From positions 186,001 to 250,000 of the forward strand of contig NZ_RAQJ01000004.1 of the NCBI RefSeq assembly GCF_003610635.1: a stretch of 64,000 bases of DNA. Direction: 5' to 3'. The notes beneath the pieces were generated by a model. The model worked only from the letters and a program-made list of their open reading frames with translations. It did not search any database and had not been told where the DNA came from. Source of the stretch: Ichthyenterobacterium magnum (GTDB taxonomy: Bacteria > Bacteroidota > Bacteroidia > Flavobacteriales > Flavobacteriaceae). The translations under genes and the position numbers were made by a program. Shown here in pieces: positions 8,518 through 18,665 of the stretch (the first letter of the stretch is position 1; the number at the start of each line of letters is the position of its first letter).

Positions 8518-11493
8518 ATGATTAAAAAGTATTTAAGCCTCTTAGTGCTTTTGTGTAGTATTTCATCATTAACTGCTCAAGAGTATTTCCCTAAAAATAA
8601 TGGCGTAGTTGCAACAAACACAAATTTTACAGCCATAACAAATGCAAAAATTTACGTTACTCCAAATCAAATTATAGAAAACGGAACATTACTAATTAAA
8701 GATGGTAAAGTTGTTGCTTCTGGAGCATCAATTAGTATTCCTAAAAACTCAAATATTATTGATATTTCAGGTAAAAGTGTGTATCCTTCTTTTATTGATA
8801 TCTATTCAGATTTTGGTGTTGAAAAACCAAAACGAGCATCAGGAAGTGGCAGAAGTCCACAATTTGATGCTGGCAGAACTGGTTTTTATTGGAATGATCA
8901 CATTATGCCAGAAAATAAAGCTATTGATAAACTTAACTACGATACTAAAAAAGCAACAGATTTATTAAAAGCTGGTTTTGGTGTAGTAAATACACATATA
9001 CATGATGGTATTGTAAGAGGAAGCGGAACATTAGTTGCATTAAATAATTATGAAGGCAACGAATCTAGAATTTTAGATCAAAATTCTGCTCAATACTTAT
9101 CTTTTAGAAAAAGTGTTACTTCAAGACAGTCGTACCCAACATCTACTATGGGAGCAATGGCCTTATTAAGACAGTTATATGTTGATGCAGATTGGTATGC
9201 AAAAGGTAATATTAAAACTAAAGATCTTTCAATTGAAGCGTTAAATAAAAACAAGTCATTGGTTCAAATTTTTGACGCTGGTAGTAGAGCAAATGTATTA
9301 CGAGCAGATAAGGTTGGTGATGAAAACGGTATACAATACACCATACTTGGTGGTGGAGATGAGTATGAACGTATTAATGAAATAAAGGCAACTAATGCTT
9401 CATTAATTATTCCTATAAACTTCCCAAAGGCTTATGATGTAGAAAACGTGTATCTAACATCATCATTAGCTCTAAGCGATATGAGAGCTTGGAATCAAAA
9501 GCCAACAAACCCAAAAATTCTTGAAGATAATAACATAAATTTTGCTTTAACAACACACGATTTAAAATCTACAAAAGATTTTAAATCCAATCTTTTAAAT
9601 GCTATAAAACATGGTCTTTCTAAAGAAAAAGCTTTAGAAGCATTAACTACTGCGCCTGCAAAAATTTTAGGAAAATCAAATCTTATTGGCTCACTTCAAA
9701 ATGGGAGTTTTGCAAATTTCTTAATTACATCTGGTGATGTCTTTGATAAAGAAACAACTCTTTACGAAAACTGGGTTCAAGGCAAACAAACCATTTTTGA
9801 AAATTTAAACACCAAAGATATAAGAGGTGATTATAAGTTTTCTCTAAATGGAGAACAATATACAATGTCTATTAAAGGTGAGTTAAGCAAACCTAAGTCT
9901 GAAATTAAAACAAACAAAGACACTTACGGTTCGACAATCACATATAATGATGATTGGGTAAATGTTGCATTTACTACTAAAGACTCTACAAAACAAGAGT
10001 TTATTAGAATAGCTGCCAACGTTGACGCAAATAAAAACCTTAACGGAAAAACTATCATGCCAAATGGTAGCGAGCGTACTTTTTATGCTACATATTCTAA
10101 AAAAGAAGACGTAAAGAAAAAGGATAAAGACAAAGAAACTACTACTGAAAAAACATATCCTCTTTCATATCCAAATAGTGCATATGGTTTTAAAACGCAG
10201 CCAAAGCAAGAAACCCTATTATTTAAAAACGCTACAGTATGGACTAATGAAAAAGAGGGTGTTTTACAACATACAGATGTATTAATTAAAAACGGTAAGA
10301 TTGCTAAAATTGGTCAAAACCTATCTGATGGTAGTGCGACAGTAATTGATGCTAAAGGCAAACATTTAACTGCTGGTATCATTGATGAACACTCACATAT
10401 AGCTGCGGCATCAATTAATGAAGCTGGACAAAACTCATCGGCAGAAGTTACCATTGAAGATGTTGTAGATGACACAGATATAAGCATCTATCGTAATCTT
10501 GCTGGAGGCGTTACATCTATTCAAATTCTTCATGGTTCTGCAAATCCAATTGGAGGTCGCTCTGCACTTTTAAAATTAAAATGGGGACAACCAGCAGACC
10601 AATTAATCTATAAAAACAGTCCAAAATTCATAAAGTTTGCTTTAGGTGAAAACGTAAAACAATCTAACTGGCAAAGTTTTGAACGCTTCCCACAAACCAG
10701 AATGGGCGTTGAACAGTTATATGTGGATTACTTTAATAGAGCAAAAGAATATGAAGCTTTAAAGAAAAGTGGCAAACCATATAGAAAAGATTATGAGTTA
10801 GAGACGCTTTTAGAAATTTTAAATAAAGAGCGTTTTATTTCATGTCATTCTTACGTGCAAAGTGAAATTAATATGCTTATGAAAGTTGCAGAACGTTTTA
10901 ACTTTAACATAAATACATTCACGCATATTTTAGAAGGTTATAAAGTTGCAGATAAAATGAAAGCTCATGGTGTTGGCGGATCGACCTTTAGTGATTGGTG
11001 GGCTTATAAATATGAAGTAAATGATGCCATACCATATAATGCAGCAATTATGCATAATCAAGGTATTGTGGTTGCTATTAATAGTGATGATGGTGAAATG
11101 TCTAGACGTTTAAACCAAGAAGCTGCAAAGTCTATAAAATATGGTGGTATTAGCGAAGAAGACGCTTGGAAATTTGTTACACTTAATCCTGCAAAATTAT
11201 TACATATAGACAACCGTGTAGGAAGCATTAAAGTAGGTAAAGATGCAGATGTTGTTTTATGGTCTGACAATCCGCTTTCAATATATGCTAAAGCTGAAAA
11301 AACAATTATAGAAGGTGTTACTTATTTTGACATAAAACGTGATGAAGCAATGCGTTATGCAATCAAAAAAGAAAAGAGCGAGCTTATCAATCTTATGATG
11401 CAAGCCAAAAACAAAGGCTTAAAAACGCAACCTATCAAGAAAAAAGAAAAAGAAGATTTACACTGTGATTCTGTAGATCATGAACAACACTAA
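8518..11493 (+). CDS. Secreted amidohydrolase-family protein, two tandem amidohydrolase modules
   Basis: A 991-residue protein with a Sec signal peptide (ends about residue 21, SSLTAQ). It has two amidohydrolase-like modules: one at about 30-440, and a second from about 570 to the end with the strand-1 metal motif DEHSHI (His625, His627) and the late motif INSDDGEMSRRLNQE. In the N-terminal module the equivalent position reads FIDIYSDFG, so the HxH pair is missing and that half is probably non-catalytic. The enzyme would act in the periplasm on a cyclic amide or imidazolone-like compound, but the substrate cannot be named. The paralogue follows after 10 bp and is very likely translationally coupled. 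Confidence 0.85.
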   Translation: MIKKYLSLLVLLCSISSLTAQEYFPKNNGVVATNTNFTAITNAKIYVTPNQIIENGTLLIKDGKVVASGASISIPKNSNIIDISGKSVYPSFIDIYSDFGVEKPKRASGSGRSPQFDAGRTGFYWNDHIMPENKAIDKLNYDTKKATDLLKAGFGVVNTHIHDGIVRGSGTLVALNNYEGNESRILDQNSAQYLSFRKSVTSRQSYPTSTMGAMALLRQLYVDADWYAKGNIKTKDLSIEALNKNKSLVQIFDAGSRANVLRADKVGDENGIQYTILGGGDEYERINEIKATNASLIIPINFPKAYDVENVYLTSSLALSDMRAWNQKPTNPKILEDNNINFALTTHDLKSTKDFKSNLLNAIKHGLSKEKALEALTTAPAKILGKSNLIGSLQNGSFANFLITSGDVFDKETTLYENWVQGKQTIFENLNTKDIRGDYKFSLNGEQYTMSIKGELSKPKSEIKTNKDTYGSTITYNDDWVNVAFTTKDSTKQEFIRIAANVDANKNLNGKTIMPNGSERTFYATYSKKEDVKKKDKDKETTTEKTYPLSYPNSAYGFKTQPKQETLLFKNATVWTNEKEGVLQHTDVLIKNGKIAKIGQNLSDGSATVIDAKGKHLTAGIIDEHSHIAAASINEAGQNSSAEVTIEDVVDDTDISIYRNLAGGVTSIQILHGSANPIGGRSALLKLKWGQPADQLIYKNSPKFIKFALGENVKQSNWQSFERFPQTRMGVEQLYVDYFNRAKEYEALKKSGKPYRKDYELETLLEILNKERFISCHSYVQSEINMLMKVAERFNFNINTFTHILEGYKVADKMKAHGVGGSTFSDWWAYKYEVNDAIPYNAAIMHNQGIVVAINSDDGEMSRRLNQEAAKSIKYGGISEEDAWKFVTLNPAKLLHIDNRVGSIKVGKDADVVLWSDNPLSIYAKAEKTIIEGVTYFDIKRDEAMRYAIKKEKSELINLMMQAKNKGLKTQPIKKKEKEDLHCDSVDHEQH

Positions 11494-11503
11494 ACTAATA
11501 ATA

Positions 11504-12814
11504 ATGAGATATATTAAAACCAAAATAGTTGCGCTAATACTATTATGCTCAACCATAACTTTTGCGCAACAAACACCAGCAAAAAAGCAAACTAAAACTA
11601 TAGCTATTACTGGAGCTACAGCTCATATTGGCAATGGTAATGTTATAGACCATAGCCTTATTATTTTTGAGAATGGCAAAATTACCACTGTTGTAGATGC
11701 TACAGTTGCAAAAATAGATCTTACAGGAATGGATATTATTGATGCCAAAGGCAAACATGTGTATCCAGGTTTCATCATACCAAATACGGCTTTAGGATTG
11801 GTTGAAATTGATGCAGTAAGAGCTACAGATGACGATAGAGAAGTTGGAGATTATAATCCTCACATTAGAAGTGTAATTGCTTATAATACCGAATCTAAAG
11901 TTGTAGAATCTATGAGACCTAATGGTGTTCTTATAGGTCAAATAACACCTCGTGGTAGTCGTATTGCTGGATCTTCTTCAATTGTACAATTTGACGCATG
12001 GAATTGGGAAGATGCCATTATAAAAGCTGATGACGGAATTCATATGAATTGGCCAAATAACTTTTCTAGAGGTCGTTGGTGGCTTGGTGAAGATCCCGGA
12101 TTAAAACCAAATAAAAAATACACTAAACAAGTTACCGAGCTTCAAGATTATATTAACCAAAGTAAGGCATATAACAACGGTAATAAATCAATTAAAAACC
12201 TACCTTTAGAAGCTATGCAAGGTCTTTTTAATGGTTCAAAAAGGCTTTACATAAATGTTGATGATGAAAAAGGAATTACAGACGCCATCAATTTTTGTAA
12301 AGAAAATACTATAAAAAGCATGGTAATTGTTGGTGGTCGCGAAGCTTATAAAATTGCAAAGTTTGTAAAACAGAATAATGTTCCTGTACTATTACAACGC
12401 GTTCATTTAAGACCAAGTAATACTGATGATGATTATGACTTACCATTTAAATTAGCTAAAATCTTGGTAGATGAAGGTGTGTTAGTTGCTTTAGAAGGCA
12501 CAGGACAAATGGAGCGCATGAATGCTCGAAACCTTCCTTTTTATGCGGGAACAACAGTAGCATATGGTCTTACAAAAGAGCAAGCATTACAGCTTATTAC
12601 TTTAAATACAGCAAAAATATTAGGCATCGATGCTAAGTACGGAAGTTTAACAGAAGGCAAAAATGCTACATTATTTATTAGTGAAGGTGACGCTTTAGAT
12701 ATGAGAACAAATATTCTAACACATGCTTTTATTGATGGGCGAGAAATAAGTTTAGAATCACACCAAACAAAACTTTGGAAACGTTATTCTGAAAAATATA
12801 AAACTCAAGACTAA
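11504..12814 (+). CDS. Secreted amidohydrolase-family paralogue, probably lacking the metal-binding HxH
   Basis: The frame is open from an ATG at 11480 inside the previous gene. ATG at 11504 is preferred because it lies 10 bp after the upstream stop and gives a clean signal peptide (MRYIKTKIVALILLCSTITFAQ). The 436 residues resemble the N-terminal module of the preceding protein (VYPGFI, then DYNPHIRSVIAYNTES, and a late LALEGTGQMERMNARNLPFY region). The position of the amidohydrolase HxH reads FIIPNTALG, so the canonical metal site is not visible. The two products may form a complex in which only the larger subunit is catalytic (inference). Confidence 0.78.
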   Translation: MRYIKTKIVALILLCSTITFAQQTPAKKQTKTIAITGATAHIGNGNVIDHSLIIFENGKITTVVDATVAKIDLTGMDIIDAKGKHVYPGFIIPNTALGLVEIDAVRATDDDREVGDYNPHIRSVIAYNTESKVVESMRPNGVLIGQITPRGSRIAGSSSIVQFDAWNWEDAIIKADDGIHMNWPNNFSRGRWWLGEDPGLKPNKKYTKQVTELQDYINQSKAYNNGNKSIKNLPLEAMQGLFNGSKRLYINVDDEKGITDAINFCKENTIKSMVIVGGREAYKIAKFVKQNNVPVLLQRVHLRPSNTDDDYDLPFKLAKILVDEGVLVALEGTGQMERMNARNLPFYAGTTVAYGLTKEQALQLITLNTAKILGIDAKYGSLTEGKNATLFISEGDALDMRTNILTHAFIDGREISLESHQTKLWKRYSEKYKTQD

Positions 12815-12842
12815 TAAAGACTAACTAAAAAGTAATTTTATT

Positions 12843-12923
12843 GTCATTTTGAGTGGAGTCGAAAAATTTTAATTATTTATATTTTAATTTTGCTGAGATT
12901 CTTCATTTTCCATTCAGAATGAC
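12843..12923. repeat. MITE-like intergenic inverted repeat between convergent genes
   Basis: Ends GTCATTTTGAGTGGA (12843-12857) and TCCATTCAGAATGAC (12909-12923) pair at 13 of 15 positions around an AT-rich loop. The left end reads like the GTCATTTCGAGTGGAGTCGA sequence familiar from intergenic repeats of many flavobacterial genomes (recollection). It has no coding content. It may serve as a terminator for the two flanking convergent genes. Confidence 0.55.
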
Positions 12924-12943
12924 ACTTTTTTGACAGCTTTTTT

Positions 12944-13732
12944 TTATTCAATTATTAAAGCACTATCAGGTTTAGTAAATGCTTCAGGTTTTATTTTTTG
13001 TTTAGACAAAATAATGTTAGTAAACTTTAAATCATTTCGTTTTGTTGTTGGCTTATTATCTTCATAATTATACCATGTTAAAGTTTCTGGTAAAAGCAAT
13101 CCATCAACAGTTTGCCAATCGCTATAGTTTATAAAATGAAACTCCTTACTCTTTTCTTTAGAAAAATAAGTTACCGTATAACCTAGCCAAACCATTCTGT
13201 AAGTTTCTTCATCATAATATAAAATGTACTCATCATCTGGTGACTCTCCTACTCCGCTTTCGTAAGAAATTTTAATTCCAGGATAAGAATTACCTTCAAA
13301 ATCCAATGGTTCAACATCAGTATATACAATTCCGTCATCAGCTAAAATAAAAGGCATAGCATAGAAATAGAACATTAAGTTATAGTAAAACTTCGGGTTG
13401 CCTCTATAAGATGTTGTGTCTTTTTTATGCATCCAAACATTGCTACCATTAAAACCAATAGTATGTTTTGGCATATCTATTAAAGATTCTCTAGACTTTA
13501 AATTTGTTGTTGTTATTTCATTTCCATCTTCACTAGGCATTGTAAAAATTAGCGATTGCATTTCGTTCCATTTATCTAAACCACCATGAGCATCAAATAC
13601 TCTATTTATATTTTCTGGATAAACACTTGTTGTTATATCTAAATTTTCTTCTGAATAATTTACAGTTTCTACAACTTTGTCTTTACATGAAAAAACAACG
13701 AGCAATACTAAAATTAAGCTTTTAAATTTCAT
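12944..13732 (-). CDS. DUF6503-type lipoprotein
   Basis: A 262-residue lipoprotein with signal MKFKSLILVLLVVFSC (acceptor Cys16). The body begins after a short linker with FDAHGGLDKWNEMQSL, a feature I associate with the Bacteroidota DUF6503 family of periplasmic, lipocalin/LolA-like beta proteins that may bind a hydrophobic ligand. No catalytic motif was recognised. It stands alone. A TAACTTCG box 30 bp upstream may be its promoter. Confidence 0.7.
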   Translation of the reverse strand: MKFKSLILVLLVVFSCKDKVVETVNYSEENLDITTSVYPENINRVFDAHGGLDKWNEMQSLIFTMPSEDGNEITTTNLKSRESLIDMPKHTIGFNGSNVWMHKKDTTSYRGNPKFYYNLMFYFYAMPFILADDGIVYTDVEPLDFEGNSYPGIKISYESGVGESPDDEYILYYDEETYRMVWLGYTVTYFSKEKSKEFHFINYSDWQTVDGLLLPETLTWYNYEDNKPTTKRNDLKFTNIILSKQKIKPEAFTKPDSALIIE

Positions 13733-13761
13733 CTTTAATAGTTTTGAATTATAGGGTTTGA

Positions 13762-13769
13762 CGAAGTTA
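13762..13769 (-). promoter_or_regulatory. Possible -7 box of the DUF6503 gene
   Basis: TAACTTCG on the minus strand, one base from TAnnTTTG, 29 bp before the ATG. No -33 seen. Confidence 0.3.
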
Positions 13770-13784
13770 AGTTGAAATAATTAC

Positions 13785-13823
13785 ATAAAAAAAGCTTCAG
13801 AAATAATCTGAAGCTTTTTTTAT
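13785..13823 (-). terminator. Terminator of the large T9SS surface-protein gene
   Basis: A perfect 16-bp stem (13785-13800 with 13808-13823, core AGCTTCAG) has a 7-nt loop and T7 on the outgoing minus strand. It starts 13 bp past the stop of the 1545-residue protein gene. Confidence 0.88.
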
Positions 13824-13836
13824 TCTAAATACATTA

Positions 13837-16800
13837 TTATCCTTTTATCAACTTTCTAGTAGTTTCTAGTCTATTGTTTTTAAGCTTAATAAAGTACATT
13901 CCACTTTCAAAATCAGACACATTTAATTGTATGTTATCAGTTTCAGAAAACAATTGTGTAGTTATTAATTTTCCTTGAATATCATAAATAGAAACATTTA
14001 AATTTCCGCTTATTATCGAGCTAAACCTAATGTTTACAATGTCTTTAGCAGGATTAGGCTGCAATTGAAGATTATTAAACGCAAATTCAGAAACTGAAAG
14101 CGCATTTTCTACAAACTCTGTATCAAACCTATTGGTAATAACTGGTGCATTAAAATCGAAATAAATAGCAGCTGTATTTGGTATAATATCGCCAATTGCA
14201 TAACCTGCTTTTGGTTTAATTTTAAAATACACATAACCTTGACTTCCTGATGCATCATCTTGTTCTGCTGGCAAATTAATATTATCAAACTGCCACGTTA
14301 ATTGGTTATCTACTCGAGTAACTACGTAATCATGTTTAGAGCTTAACATCTGAAATGTTGTTTCGTCTAATTGGCTATCTAAAGCATCTTCAATTCTAAC
14401 AGTAATAGCATCTGCTGTTCCTAAATTTTGGAACCTTATGGTGTAATATAAATACTCATCTGAAGCTGTAAAATCATCATAAACAACTTTAGGCCCATGA
14501 GATTCTAACTTATCATTTGGATCCCAAGAACCAACAACTACTTCTGATAAAGTAGAATAATTATTTCCTGCATAATTATCATTAGCATCAGTAAGATAGG
14601 TAGTTGTATTAGTAACGATATCCCCCAAATTAACTGTTGCAGGACAAGTTAAAGAGATATAAATATACTCAGACGTTCCTGGCAATAGATCAACGAAATC
14701 TACTGTAAAACCTGTAGCTGTATTTGTTATAGTATAATTAGGGTTGGTAGACGACGCATTATTAAACACTAATAAATTATCAGTAACAAACTCTACTGTA
14801 CCTGATGTAATAGTTGACAAACCATAGTTTTCTAAAACTAGATAGTTACTATGTGTAAATCCTGGCCTTGGTGGCGCAGAATAATTAATAAGGTAAACAG
14901 CTAAGTCTTCACAAGACTGCTGCTCTACAACTGGAAACTCTACATCAACTGTATTTCCTGCCGTTACGCTTATAGCATTAAATGTACTTGTTGCAATAGT
15001 ATAACAACTACTATACTCATCATACAGGTAATAGTTTATAGTATAACTGTCTGTATCATTAGTACTAATAATATTGAAATTTCCTGTAGAAGATGAAACA
15101 GTATTAACTACACCGTCATTATTAACTTCGTAAGTAAAATAACCATTAGTATAATTAAACTCATTGGCATCAAAAACTGAATTTGTATTACCATCTATAA
15201 AAGCATCTACATTAATAATACCTACAGAATCTGAACAAAATACATCAAAATCTAAAGGCGTATAATTACCACCATCACATGCAATAATATTATCTGAATC
15301 AACATATATCGTTATTGAACTCCCTGTAGTTTCAAAAGACAAACCTGAAACATCGCCGTTATTACCATAAGGATTATCTATATTAAGGTTAGTTCCGTCA
15401 GAATCTAATACAATCAATGCATCATAATCCTCTTCAACTTGACCTGCATTAAATACAACTAATAATGGTAATCCATCACTACTTGTAAAATTAAATTGTG
15501 TTGTATCTTCACTTGAATAACAGTAATTAGTATTATATGGTTGAGCATCTGCACAATTTATAATCACATTTGGATCATCTCGTGTTGTAAAACTTTCTTC
15601 TGTACAATTAATTGCATCTCCATTGTCATTATATGGCGTAATGGTTACATAATACGTAGTAGCATAATCTAATGTACCAACATCGTGGCTTAGAACTCCA
15701 CCAACATCTTCGGCATCTAAAACTTCGGTTCCTCCAGGAGTTATACCAAGAGACACTTTGTATCCTGCAACTAAAACAGTTGCACTTGTCCATGTAAGTT
15801 CTACATTTTCATCTACTTCTGTATCTCCATCAAGTGGTGTTACTAAAACAGAATCACAATTAGGTACTTCAGTTACATCTATACAACTAATTGTATAATC
15901 TAAAGGTGTATAATTATTCTCGTTACAGTTAATACTTCCGTCTGAATCAACATATATGGTTAATGTCCCAGCAGATGCAAAAGATAAACCTGAAACATCG
16001 CCATTATTACCATAAGGGTTGTCTGCATTTAAGTTAATTCCATTAGAGTCTAATACAATAAGTGCATCATAATTTACTTCAACTTGACCTGCATTAAATA
16101 CGACACTTATTGGGCTACCATCTACACTTGCATAAATAAATTGATTAGTGTCATCATCTTCATAACAATAATTAAAATTAATTGGAGCTTCACCACAATC
16201 AAACTCTGTTGGGCAATCTTCAAAATTCAAATTAAAGTCTACCAAATTGTAGCAACCAGACATTAAACTACTAACTCTTGCATATATTGTTTGAGGGTTT
16301 ATACTTGTATAACTTTCAGGGTTTACTATAGAATTAATACCACTATCTGCTTCTTGTAAAGATGTATAAAAAGTTAACTGAACAGTATTTGGATCAATAC
16401 CACTCAAAATTTCAGCCGAAGTACTTGTTAAATCAAAAACTGAATTCCCATTACAATTTGTTAAATCTGCTGGACTAAAAGCATTTATAGCAGTTTCATC
16501 TACCGTGAAAGTCATTGTAGATGTACAACCAGATTGCTCTATAACAACAACATAATCACCTCCAAAATTAACAACAATTTCTGGTGTAAACTCACCTGTA
16601 TTCCATTGATATGTTGCATTTGGGTTATTTATATTTGTACTTAAAACAAGTGACTCACCATTACAAATTGAATGGTTTTCTGTTGTATCTATTGTTAAAT
16701 ACACATTAAGTGTTAGTGTAGCAACCGCATAGTCATTAGTTGCATTTTCAGTAACCCTTACATATGTAATTTGAGGATTAAAGTTATTTGTAAAATCTGT

Positions 16801-18474
16801 AGGATTACTTATTTCATTAACGCCTCCATCTGCATCTAGATAAGTTTCATAATACGATACAGTAAAATCTGTTGCACTTTGTCCGTTTAGTATAACCGTT
16901 TCTTGAGATGTTAAATCAAAATTACCTACATAATTAGGGTCGCTTGAACACACATCAATTGCAGATGGTATAGCTTGAATACATGATGCATCTACAACCA
17001 AATCTAAAGTAACTGAAGCATTATAACAATCTCCAATAAAATCAGTTACTCTTACATATAAGGTTTGAAAATTAGTAACTACATTAGTATATGGAGAAGC
17101 TATCGCATTTACTCCGTTATCGGCATCTGCTTGGGTTTCATGATAAGAAACATAAGCGTTATTAGGATCATTACCATCTATTATTTCTGCGTTCTTAGAT
17201 TCTAAATTAAATTCAGCAAAGCCATCACCATCATCATCACAAACTACTAAAGGTGTTGGATTATTAGGAATTGGCATATTTATTACATTAAGATACAGCG
17301 ATGTAAAACCAACACAACCTGTATTAAGATTCTCAACACGAACAAAAAGCACTTGATTATATTGATTTGTATTTGTATAAGGTGATGTTAAAACATTAGT
17401 CGTTTGTAAAGCATCTGCCTCAGATTCATAATAGCTAACACTAACATTAGGATTGAAATTTGATACTAATCCATCATAGTCTGAAAGATAAAACTCTGCA
17501 AAACCGTCATTATCAAAATCACAAACTAGCGCTTCAGAATCATTTGTGTTTACTCCAACTTCATTAACACTTATATCAAAATTGGTTACTGAAAAGCAAC
17601 CTGTTACAGAATTTTCTACTCGTGCAAAAACAGTTTGTGGGTTACTTGTGTTTTGATAAAGTGATGGATTGCTGATAACATTAGTTTCAATTATAGCAAA
17701 ATCTTCACTTGTATAATAACTTACCGTTAAGCCCACTTCTCCGTTTACTATTGCTGCCTCATTTACTGTTAAATCAAACACACTTATACCATCACTGTTA
17801 TCATCACAAACTTGTAAATCAGGAACATTTACTGATGGTGTAGGATTAGGGTTTACACGTACTGTTAAGGTTGAAAAGTCATGACATAAGGTTGGAGGAT
17901 CTTCTACTCTTACAAAAAGTGTTTGAGGGTTTTCTGTATTTACAAATGATGATGCATTAACAGGATTGGTATGATTTTGAGCATCTATTTGAGTAAGATA
18001 ATATGAAGTTACAAAATTTGGATCTCCAGAAAACCAAATATCATTTTGTGTTAAATCAAACACTGCAATTTCATCTTGGTTTCCATCATCACAAACTTCT
18101 TGTATTCTCGGAGCACCAACATCTGGTATATTACCGGTATTTATATAAAAATCTGTGGTATCAAAATCGCCAGATAATGTATCTGTTAGTCTAACAAAAA
18201 TTTGCTGATTTAAAAAAACATTGGTATAAGGGCTTGTTAGCGGGTTGATACCTGTATTTGCATCTGCTTGACTAAAATGATAGGTAACTACAAGATTAGT
18301 TGGGTCTTGGTTTCCTATAACCTCAGCAGTTTTGGATTCCAAATCAAATTCGGCATAACCATCACTATTATATTCACAAAAGGTATAAAACGATGGTGTA
18401 TTAGCTACAATCTGCGCATTTGAATAATTAAAAAATAAAATACCAAAAAATAAAAAAAGTAATTTTTGCCTCAT
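13837..18474 (-). CDS. Large secreted repeat protein with T9SS type A sorting domain
   Basis: A 1545-residue secreted protein. A signal peptide occupies residues 1-20. Next come about seven copies of a roughly 90-residue repeat with the signature VCDDxxDGxxxFDL ... SYY ... NPQTxFxRV, one interrupted by an Ig/PKD-like segment (YQWNTGEFTPEI). Then there are two CUB-like domains sharing VVFNAGQVE, YDALIVLDS and NPYGNNGDVSGLSF, separated by a fibronectin III-like domain. A conserved flavobacterial module (VGSWDPNDKLESHGP ... AAIYFDFNAPVITN, DUF7619-like) and a C-terminal T9SS sorting domain (LQPNPAKDIVNI ... TTRKLIKG) complete it. By family knowledge it is exported by T9SS and anchored or released at the surface, most likely as an adhesin. 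The gene stands alone with its own terminator. Confidence 0.88.
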   Translation of the reverse strand: MRQKLLFLFFGILFFNYSNAQIVANTPSFYTFCEYNSDGYAEFDLESKTAEVIGNQDPTNLVVTYHFSQADANTGINPLTSPYTNVFLNQQIFVRLTDTLSGDFDTTDFYINTGNIPDVGAPRIQEVCDDGNQDEIAVFDLTQNDIWFSGDPNFVTSYYLTQIDAQNHTNPVNASSFVNTENPQTLFVRVEDPPTLCHDFSTLTVRVNPNPTPSVNVPDLQVCDDNSDGISVFDLTVNEAAIVNGEVGLTVSYYTSEDFAIIETNVISNPSLYQNTSNPQTVFARVENSVTGCFSVTNFDISVNEVGVNTNDSEALVCDFDNDGFAEFYLSDYDGLVSNFNPNVSVSYYESEADALQTTNVLTSPYTNTNQYNQVLFVRVENLNTGCVGFTSLYLNVINMPIPNNPTPLVVCDDDGDGFAEFNLESKNAEIIDGNDPNNAYVSYHETQADADNGVNAIASPYTNVVTNFQTLYVRVTDFIGDCYNASVTLDLVVDASCIQAIPSAIDVCSSDPNYVGNFDLTSQETVILNGQSATDFTVSYYETYLDADGGVNEISNPTDFTNNFNPQITYVRVTENATNDYAVATLTLNVYLTIDTTENHSICNGESLVLSTNINNPNATYQWNTGEFTPEIVVNFGGDYVVVIEQSGCTSTMTFTVDETAINAFSPADLTNCNGNSVFDLTSTSAEILSGIDPNTVQLTFYTSLQEADSGINSIVNPESYTSINPQTIYARVSSLMSGCYNLVDFNLNFEDCPTEFDCGEAPINFNYCYEDDDTNQFIYASVDGSPISVVFNAGQVEVNYDALIVLDSNGINLNADNPYGNNGDVSGLSFASAGTLTIYVDSDGSINCNENNYTPLDYTISCIDVTEVPNCDSVLVTPLDGDTEVDENVELTWTSATVLVAGYKVSLGITPGGTEVLDAEDVGGVLSHDVGTLDYATTYYVTITPYNDNGDAINCTEESFTTRDDPNVIINCADAQPYNTNYCYSSEDTTQFNFTSSDGLPLLVVFNAGQVEEDYDALIVLDSDGTNLNIDNPYGNNGDVSGLSFETTGSSITIYVDSDNIIACDGGNYTPLDFDVFCSDSVGIINVDAFIDGNTNSVFDANEFNYTNGYFTYEVNNDGVVNTVSSSTGNFNIISTNDTDSYTINYYLYDEYSSCYTIATSTFNAISVTAGNTVDVEFPVVEQQSCEDLAVYLINYSAPPRPGFTHSNYLVLENYGLSTITSGTVEFVTDNLLVFNNASSTNPNYTITNTATGFTVDFVDLLPGTSEYIYISLTCPATVNLGDIVTNTTTYLTDANDNYAGNNYSTLSEVVVGSWDPNDKLESHGPKVVYDDFTASDEYLYYTIRFQNLGTADAITVRIEDALDSQLDETTFQMLSSKHDYVVTRVDNQLTWQFDNINLPAEQDDASGSQGYVYFKIKPKAGYAIGDIIPNTAAIYFDFNAPVITNRFDTEFVENALSVSEFAFNNLQLQPNPAKDIVNIRFSSIISGNLNVSIYDIQGKLITTQLFSETDNIQLNVSDFESGMYFIKLKNNRLETTRKLIKG

Positions 18475-18625
18475 AAGAACTACGTTTAAAGTAAACTATT
18501 TAGTTATAGTTAGTTGTCATAATTAATAGAACAAGTTAAGTAAAAAAAGTCCTACCTAAAAATAAATAAAAATCGCTCAATATTGAAAATAGAAAATCAT
18601 CGTCTTTTTTTGATTTATATTAATG

Positions 18626-18633
18626 TAAATTTG
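18626..18633 (+). promoter_or_regulatory. -7 box of the TrmH-family gene
   Basis: TAAATTTG, an exact TAnnTTTG, 32 bp before the ATG at 18666. No clear -33 TTG at 19-23 bp. Confidence 0.5.
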
Positions 18634-18665
18634 TTTTTCAAAAAGCAAAAAAGTGACTTAGCTTA

